Assembly (NCBI RefSeq): GCF_030867095.1
Contig: NC_081824.1
Location: forward strand, 349,282,203-349,346,202
Direction of reading: 5' to 3'
From: Alligator mississippiensis
Taxonomy: Eukaryota; Chordata; Crocodylia; Alligatoridae
Length of the DNA stretch: 64,000 nucleotides
The notes beneath the pieces were generated by a model that was given only the letters and a program-made list of their open reading frames with translations, was not told where the DNA came from and ran no database searches. Position 1 is the first letter of the stretch. Each line of letters opens with the position of its first letter. A program made the translations under genes and the position numbers. Below are positions 56,625-64,000 of the stretch, piece after piece.

Positions 56625-57008
56625 TAGGGAGGCCATACATCCCGTTTTGGCCAGGGCACTCTTGGATTCTGTAGGCCAGTCCTGGCCAATTGGTCAAAAG
56701 TCCTGGGCTGGAATCCGAGTCCAGCAGGGAGGCAGAGTAACATGGTGTACCAAGCAGGTGGCCAGGCAGGCACCATTGCTTCTGTGCAGGAGAAGGGTGG
56801 AAAAACTGGGGCAGGAGCTACCCTGCCCACAAGTGACATGTCCTTGTTTCCACACAGCAGCATTGGTGCCTGCCCGACCACCTGCCTAGCATATCATGCT
56901 GCTTCACCTCTCCACCGGGCTCTAACCTGAGACTTCTGATCAACTGGCCAGGACCGACCTATGGAATCCGGGAGTGTCCCAGCCAAACCTGGATGTGTGG
57001 TCACCCTA
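56625..57008. mobile_element. hAT-type MITE with ~80 bp inverted ends
   Basis: The left end (TAGGGAGGCCATACATCCCG, then TTTTGGCCAGGGCACTC) and the complement of the right end (TAGGGTGACCACACATCCAG, then GTTTGGCTGGGACACTC) match for about 80 bases. The flanks carry an 8-bp duplication with one difference, GGTATTAA (56617-56624) and GGCATTAA (57009-57016). The frames inside are not genes. Confidence 0.9.
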
Positions 57009-57810
57009 GGCATTAAGCAAGTGACTCTGCCTGTTTGAAAAGCAGATCGTAAAAAGGAAACACCTAGCAAATCACCTCCTTTTATAAAGCTGAGTTCATA
57101 CTGCTGTTTAAAATTTGTTTCCTACAAATCATTTGCAACACTATTCCTTCTAGAACTTTATCCTCATAAAAACTATATATTCCAGAGTTTTATGGAACTG
57201 TATGTAAGAAAAGCAAATGGGTGAGGGGCAGCCTGTATGCATCATTCCTATGGAACAAAACAGTGGTCAAAAGGTTTTTACTGTGAGATGCATAAGTAAC
57301 TTATGTAATGGAATACTCTTTCACTGTGTCTTCATAAATACCATCAATCTATTTAATTATAAATCAGATATTCTAGTTATGTTATTTCCCCAGGATATCC
57401 AGTTAATGCTTAATGCTGCTCCCATTAATGTCAATGGAATTTTTGCCATTAACTCTGTAGACCATGAATTGGTCTGTGCAGGATGACCTATGGGTGACAA
57501 ACAGCACTATAACTAGATCAAACATATCAAACTATCCAAAGCTTAACCAAATTGAAGGGAAAGTGTAGATGTCAGGCTTGGCTATTTTCATGGAACCTGA
57601 GTCAAAGCTGAAGACATATGACTGAACAGCAAGCTAAGGGCCTGTATCCTAAATACTCTGTATTACAATCTCATCCTAGAACATTAATAACTAAGGTTAC
57701 CAAATATATTACTAGTTATTTTGCTATAATAAAGCTATTTTTGTTAACAGTTTCAAATGATTATAGTCACAAAGGCAGCCTTGAAGATGGAAAGAGCAAA
57801 GCAGCCTTGT

Positions 57811-58381
57811 CAGGCCACAGGCCATAGTTAATAAATAACTGACCAAGGCCAAGGGGCAAGCCATAATGGGACATAAGAAACCTTTTCTTCTGCTATCTCA
57901 AAAATATAAATTTCAATTGATTAACAAGTTCTTGATTAAAGTAAAGCTTACCAGATGATTAATAGATGAGTCAGATGACCTTAAAAAAAAAAAGAGCCCT
58001 AGCTAAGGTGATCCCTCGACCCCTTTCCCTGAGCCACTAAAATCTGGTTCCATCCAGTTTAAAAAATCCCAGTGAAACAAAGAAATTTAAATAAAACCAA
58101 TCAGAGATCAATAATTAGCATGTCAAATCAACCATCTACAAGTATTGGGCCTGGGGCAAGTGACAAATTGGACCTTTCCCAAAGCCCAGCAGAAAAAAAC
58201 AACTCAGTGAGAGTACCCAGAAAAGCAGACACCTGGCTAGTAGACCTGTTCTTTCTGAATCCAAGGCTATGTAAGCATTGTCTTTATTAGTACCACTAAG
58301 TCTTTGCTATTGTGTGTCCTAATAAAGCTTTCAAGTAGTGACTAGAATGGTTTCATTGATCAATTAATCTCACTTCTAACC
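57811..58381 (+). other. Possible LTR fossil, low certainty
   Basis: Region with an AACCAATCAGAGATCAAT stretch, then CTATGTAAGC-like and CCTAATAAAGCTTTC (poly(A)-like) in an order that fits U3-R-U5. No partner LTR or duplication was found. Confidence 0.3.
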
Positions 58382-59239
58382 ACAAGTCAAATCAAGGGGG
58401 AAAACTTCAGTAAGAAATAGAGTTGGACCTGCAGAAACAGTCTCTTTGCTATATTGATGCAAGTCTGGTGTTGTATGCATGTTCAATATTCTGTATGCTT
58501 TTTACTCCAAATAGTCTATGACTGTGTCTAACCACTGGATTTTTAATGTTACTGTGCTTAGCTGAACACAGTTTTAATATTTTACAGGATTCTAAATAAT
58601 GGTGACTTTCCTCCCATCTTTCATCCCACAGTCTAACTTCATGAGGGTTCTTATGGCCTATAGTTTTTTTTATACGTGACTACTATATCACCTGTGCAAG
58701 GGCACCAAAATCTGTAAATGTTTATTGGAATTTTCTGGTTTGTCCCCTGTGATTCTAAATCAGATCTAATTGATTAATTCTTTTTTTTATCCTGCCTACT
58801 GTATGCCTGACCTATTATTTTTACAAAGTAATTCCCAGAAACAATACTCAAAAACAAAGGTGAGATGCCGGTGCATGTCATCTTCATATCATCTTTCCAA
58901 AAGTACTTGGAAAAGCTGCAGGAGTCCAAATCAACTTTTTCACCTGAAGATTCATGTTCACATTGTACCAACATTGTATATTAATGTAGCTGTGCCTCCA
59001 ACACATGCCATGCCTAGTCAGTCTAATATAAACCATAGGTTCCAGTACCCATTCCAACAGGAAAATCAACAGAAGAGAAGGATCCTTAATAAAGAAATCG
59101 CCACAAAGTGAAAGTTAATGGGGTAAAAGTGCTTTACTGAATAGAAATGGACTTCAGTATGTGCTCAAGTGCTTTGCTGAATTTTATCACTCCATCCATC
59201 ACCCTTACCCTTACTATTTTACTTAGTTTAGTTATGTAT

Positions 59240-60110
59240 AGATATATCTTATGTAACCCCCACCCCTGGGTTGAAAAGTGTTAAGCAGGGAGAAACAGGG
59301 CCATTCCAAGCCCAAGAACACCAGACCCAGGGGTTGGACTGTGACTCCCAACCTGCCTCAGGACCTGCCAACAAGATGCCACCAGCCAATAAGAGATGGA
59401 GTAGGTGGGGTTATGAAAAGCTCATGAAAATAAAAAACGGGACAATGATTCGATCAATAGCTCCCAGGCTGCTTTGAAAGCTAGCAGAAGTGCAGGGAAG
59501 GGGGAGAATGAATCTGTAACATGGTGGCCTTTTGCCCATAGCAGTGTGGATGGAGCAGGGGAAAGCCCTTGCTCCCTGATGTGCTCCAAACACCATTGAT
59601 CGAGACCCCAGGGAGATTGTGGAGAAGTTTAGTCTCAGTGCAGCTGGAAGAAGGATCAACTTCCCCATAGAGGAGACCGCAGCAGGGCGAGAAGCTGACT
59701 GCTACTACAGAGCAGGACCTGAGTGAGCTGCTCTGAAAAGGCTGCAGAAGTTAGTGTAGTCAGTGTGATTGTACTTGTGTTGAGAAGTACTTGTGTTGTA
59801 GAAGTCCTTATCCCATCTGGGACAGCTTAGGCTGTGCACAAAGTGGAGCTTCTAACCCCAAAAGGTCTTTGTGGCACTGTTTGGACTTGGAGTTTTAAAT
59901 TACACTTTTTAAAGGGATAATTTTATTACCAAGTTTCCATGCAGGGTTTCATGGTTATATTGCAGGCTGCATGTGTACAAATAAATACGACTTGTTTATA
60001 CTCTGCTGTTAAACTGCTGTACTGTTGGAGAAACTGAGTCACCACAGCCACACACCTGCACCCCCTCACGTGAGGGATTATACTTAAAATGGTCATTATG
60101 GGAAAATTGG
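59240..60110. other. GC-richer block, unclassified
   Basis: Contains GCTCATGAAAATAAAAAAC and a local GTACTTGTGTTGAGAAGTAC / ACTTGTGTTGTAGAAGT repeat near 59770. It could be an old repeat. No gene is supported. Confidence 0.3.
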
Positions 60111-60358
60111 ACACAACCTATTTATTAATTAATGAATTAGGCCAGTATTAGTGATCCTATTATACACATAATAGAGCATATGTTCTTTAGTAATGTGCAC
60201 TAACACCTAGGTCCAAATGAGGGTAAAATGGAATATACATTTTGAGCTTAATCAATTTCATGTCATGTTTCAGGTTACCATGTAACCTTAGTGTCAATAA
60301 AGGAATTGCAGATTACAAGTAATCGGTTGGTATCTACAATGACTCACTTCCTCCATAG

Positions 60359-60480
60359 GTCCTACAGAAGAAAATTAAGTTATTGGCTCAAGATTACACA
60401 GACTGTCAGTGGCAGGACAGGGAAGTGAACCCAAGTATCCCAGGTTCTAGGCTAGCACCTCTGTCACTGAGCCATTTTCT
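60359..60480 (-). repeat. MIR-like ancient SINE fragment
   Basis: TTACACAGACTGTCAGTGGC, then AGGACAGGGAAGTGAACCC and TAGGCTAGCACCTCTGTCAC is recognisably the complement of the MIR tRNA-derived and core part (TCACACAGCTAGTAAGTGGC, ... GGATTCGAACCC). Very old. Confidence 0.75.
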
Positions 60481-60844
60481 TTTCCATTTGAGGGGTTTCA
60501 GTTAGGGCAAATCATGCATGCCTTTACAGGTGCATTAGAAGAGGAAAATATAGAAAGAACTCTTCCAGATGGCCAGGAAGTTTCCAAGGAAACAAAATTT
60601 TAATAACAAACTGGAAAATATGTTTTCAAAATTGTTGTTAAAAAGTATTGTTGGTTAGCTTCCCTGTGCTTCATTTCATCTCAGAGGTCCATTGCTTTTT
60701 AATTCAAAGGAAGACACCTTTACTTAGGAACCTGAAAACAAATTAAGAAGCCTAACCTGGGATACTCTAGTTTGAAAATGAAATCTAAATCTGCATATTA
60801 TCATAAAAAAATAAAGGTAGAAGGACTCTCAAGAAGTAATTTAC

Positions 60845-61140
60845 TCTATCCCGCCTGGAGACAGGATTCTTGACTCATGTTTGTCTAACCTATTTTTCAA
60901 AACCCTTGGTAATGGAGATTCTATATCTTCCCTAGATAGTCTATTCCAGTGGTTGTAACTAAATCTCTCTTGTTGCATTTTAAGCCTCTTGTTTTTCTAT
61001 CTCCAGTGAACCTGGAGTAAAGTTTATAACATCTGCCTTGTAACAAACTTTTCCATACTTGAAGACTCTTATCTTGTCTCTCCTCAGACTTTTCTTCTGT
61101 AGACTAAGCAAAGTTCTTTCAGTCTTTCCTCCTGGATCAT
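60845..61140 (-). mobile_element. CR1 LINE 3' region, very old
   Basis: In complement it follows the CR1 coding end: text such as GGAGATTCTATATCTTCCC, TAGATAGTCTATTCCAGTGG, ACTTGAAGACTCTTATC and CTCAGACTTTTCTTCTG is the usual reversed wording of that region. Heavily decayed, with no frame. Confidence 0.7.
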
Positions 61141-63050
61141 AAGTTGGTCACATACAGCCTGTGGGCCATATCTGGTCTGCAGAGCACTGGATCCAGCTGG
61201 AGGGCTTTGCCTGTGCCCACACCCATGCCTGCGCTGCAACCAGGCAGCAAGAAGCTGTGCTGGGGTGAGGCAGCTTCCAGCTGTAGCCACACTGCTGCTG
61301 CTTGTCCTCACCCTCCTCTGCTGCCCAGTGGGCTCAGCTTCTAGCAGGGGGGAAGCTGTGGTGGGGATAGGCAGCTTGAAGCTGCACCTGTGCTGCAGCT
61401 AGGAGGTGTGGGGGGAGGTCTACAAGGGAAGTAGGGAGAAATGGAAAGAGTGCAGACACAGTTTACAGCTACCCAGCCCTGAAGGGTACTCTTACACTAC
61501 AGCAAGGGAACAGGGGGATATGTTTCTGGATCACAAAGACAAGGAAGTATTTAAAATACAGGTATCCACATGCTCTAGAAAGAAAGGATTTACAATATAA
61601 GCTTACCAGAATTTGCATTTAAGTAATCAGTGTTACATTTCCAAAGCTGAATTGCATATACCTTGCTAATGTACTTCAGAATATAAAGATTATGATCTCT
61701 TTACCAGACTAAGACTTTGGCTTTACATAAATGTAATATAAACATTAAGTGTTATGCCTGAAAATTTCATTTTAATATTTTAATATATTGGCTACAGATT
61801 TTAAACCAGCTGTAGTTCTTTAGCTCAGACTAAGATGTATGGGTAGGCATAATTTTATGAAAATTAGATAACTAATTTCCATACAAATATAAGAATGACG
61901 TAAGATTTACTGCCTGGATTCTCCATAAGTTTTGCTCCTGTACAAATAAAAACAAGCATTTTTTTAATAACTTGCCTTCATATTCCTACAGTGACTCTAC
62001 ATTTTTCTGAGTTTACTCCTAGAGATGCTTATGTCAAGAAAAATAAGAAATTCAAATGCAATGAGATCCCCTATTAATTACAAGCATGTCAGTTAACTAT
62101 TTTCCATTTTCATTGATGTAACTGAACTACCAAACCTGGTCAAGTAACATTTATATAATCTGTTTCTAAAGAAGGACTTAGTATAATAGTAAAAAAGAGT
62201 TTTTTTACTTTGGTTGTAGCTATCTATATCCCTTCTTGCACAGTGCCTTTCTCCCTCTGATCCCCACAACTCTCAGTAAGAGACTGAGAATGAGGTCTAA
62301 CAGCCAAACATCAAGGTTTCCTTTTAATTAATAAAATGGAATCCTGCCCAAAAATATATTAGTACAATTATTACTTGTAGACCTACATAAAAGGAAATGC
62401 ACAGGTCAGTCAGTGATACCAGTAATTTAGCAAAATAAAAAGCTAAATATGGTATTCAGAATATATATGTCAGTTAATAAATATTCCTCATTGCAGCCTG
62501 TCAAGTTAAAAAATTTAAAATCAATATATTTAATTAAAATAAAAGAACAGGATGCAAAGAGCTAGAGCTAAGTAGAACAACACAGCAAAGAGGAGCATAA
62601 TTTTCACTCTAGAATTATGGCAGCTGACAGAACAGAAGCATCCCCACCCTTTCACTCCCTTTCTCTCCCCCAAATAGCCTTTTTGATGCTGTTTGTCTTG
62701 TCTTAACTTCACTTAGGTTCTCTAACAAACAGGCTCTTAATAGCCCTGCTCATGGCTCTGACCTCTAGAATATCCACAAAGTAGCAGGAATTGCAGATAT
62801 GGAAAGTGGGGAAGGTAGAAAGAAACTCACAGTAATCTTAACTGCCCTTGAATCCACCAGAGATCTTCTCTATACGCCTATATTTTTCCATTCTGGATAA
62901 AGAACAAAAAACACAGGAAAATTGGAATTCTGGCATGCAGCTCACTAAAACATATAGAAAAAGAGGGGAAGTCTCGTATTATTGAAAGAATACCTCCAGC
63001 CATGGTATGTCAAAGGGAAACTGGCTTTTCAAGCTAACTGGAAGGAGGTG
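61141..63050. other. Intergenic, no gene seen
   Basis: A GC-rich patch at about 61141-61430 looks like an old repeat. The rest is AT-rich and repeat-poor to my eye. Confidence 0.4.
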
Positions 63051-63170
63051 TAGTTGAGTAAAGCCAGGAGCCTTCTGATCTACTGGAGGAGTTGTTCTAA
63101 GAATAAACTTACCAGTAAGACAATATTCCTTTTTCTCTCTGTTTTTCAATTTCTTAAGATTTGTTCACAG

Positions 63171-63279
63171 CCAGGAGGACAATCTCACCCTGGCATAAAA
63201 AGAGAGACCCATAGGCTTCAGAAGGTGTTAAGAGAGAACTTACTGCAGAAAGATCTAAAAAAGGAAGATGAAAATAAAG
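63171..63279 (+). other. Candidate internal exon of an unrecognised host gene
   Basis: A pyrimidine-rich tract (TTTTTCTCTCTGTTTTTC) leads to two possible acceptors, TTCTTAAG (ending 63158) and TTGTTCACAG (ending 63170). A consensus donor AAG|GTAATG follows at 63280. The open frame reads PGGQSHPGIKRETHRLQKVL then RENLLQKDLKKEDENK, which is helical and highly charged, as in a coiled-coil protein. I do not recognise the protein. The surroundings are poor in young repeats, which would suit a gene neighbourhood. It is unproven, since chance alone yields such sites in AT-rich sequence. Confidence 0.35.
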
Positions 63280-64000
63280 GTAATGTTCCCTTGTATTTCC
63301 TTTGCTGAACAGATTCACGTCATTAACAGTGACTGCCCCAGTTCTATATGCTGCCAAAAACCTACAGTGCTTCCCTGTGTGGCTCAGTACCAGATTCTCA
63401 ACTGTCTTCCTTTCCACTGACAAAACAGTTCATGTGGGAAAAGGCCCACAGCAGGTACGCAGCAAGGAGATGGATAGCTGGGAATTTGGAGTTAATTGCC
63501 CGCCCTAGTTGGGAGGATGGTATGTCCACTTTCATGTGTGCTTTTAATGTGGCACAATAGATTGCAATGGCAGTCCAGAAAGCACAGACATTTGAGAGAT
63601 CCTCTGTCCAACATATAAATGGAAAGCAGGGTTAAAATGACAAGCAAGGTTTTTCTGACTTCATTCCAGGACACCTGGTCTACATTTCTGTTCGCAGGAT
63701 ACTCAGGTTAGCAAGCAGGAAACAGATCTATGGTTTTTCTTTGCTTACATACTTTTTAGCTAATTTATCTTAAAGATTAATGCAGTCTCTTGGTACTTGT
63801 TTAACTAGAACGGGTGTGAATTTCTGTTAAAGCCAGAAAACAAATTGCTAGGTATGTGAATGAAAACAAAATCCAGTGTACACTGCCCCAAACAAAGCCC
63901 CCCTGATTATACCCAACCTGAATAAGGCATACGTAGTAATTTTCTTAGTTGTTGTTTTTTTTACATTCACTACCTAAAACAATGAGTCAAAAGAAAGAAA

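Overview
The window is non-coding vertebrate chromosome, most likely crocodilian and probably alligator-like. The case rests on many CR1 LINE copies, some nearly undecayed, ending in the (ATGAATCT)n-type tail common in crocodilians and turtles. hAT-type palindromic elements, LTR retroelement fossils and a few very old MIR-like SINE pieces fit the same setting. Species assignment is from memory of repeat families, not from a search. There are no operons, bacterial genes, CRISPR arrays, rRNA or tRNA genes, and no complete host gene was found.

Layout. 1-2576: AT-rich sequence with nothing recognised. 2577-5877: two CR1 LINEs head to head. 5878-13456: old DNA-transposon and GC-rich repeats, a decayed ZC3H12-type zinc-finger fragment (minus strand, near 9.5-9.85 kb) and a Ty3/Gypsy-like gag fossil (10.15-10.38 kb). 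13457-14490: a third CR1. 14.6-16.2 kb: a hAT end and a probable solo LTR. 16.2-22.1 kb: sparse old repeats. 22157-26797: a palindromic DNA-transposon nest holding a compact 3.9 kb LTR element (22584-26491) with a perfect 5-bp target duplication, one 616-codon Gag-like frame and a small membrane-protein frame. 27-35 kb: old MITEs and possible LTR relics. 35330-36500: a CR1 with a 5' inversion, the mark of twin priming. 39426-40168: a solo LTR of the same family as the 22.6 kb element, again with a perfect 5-bp duplication. 41.7-47.7 kb: older CR1 pieces, two of them split by later DNA transposons. 48-51 kb: a minisatellite and a possible LTR relic. 51.5-52.1 kb: a Helitron helicase C-terminal remnant beside a direct repeat. 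55.2-57.0 kb: two hAT-type elements with 8-bp target duplications. 57-64 kb: mostly unique-looking sequence with one candidate host exon (63171-63279).

Almost everything recognisable is mobile-element derived. The CR1 copies are pieces of one reverse transcriptase reading frame, 5' truncated as is usual for LINEs. The DNA transposons are non-autonomous and would have needed a transposase from elsewhere. The LTR element at 22.6 kb carries only a Gag-like frame and a small membrane frame, so it would have depended on another element's enzymes. The most promising novelty is this LTR family, with its retained Gag-like frame, a small transmembrane frame and a tandem hairpin motif that varies in number between LTR copies.
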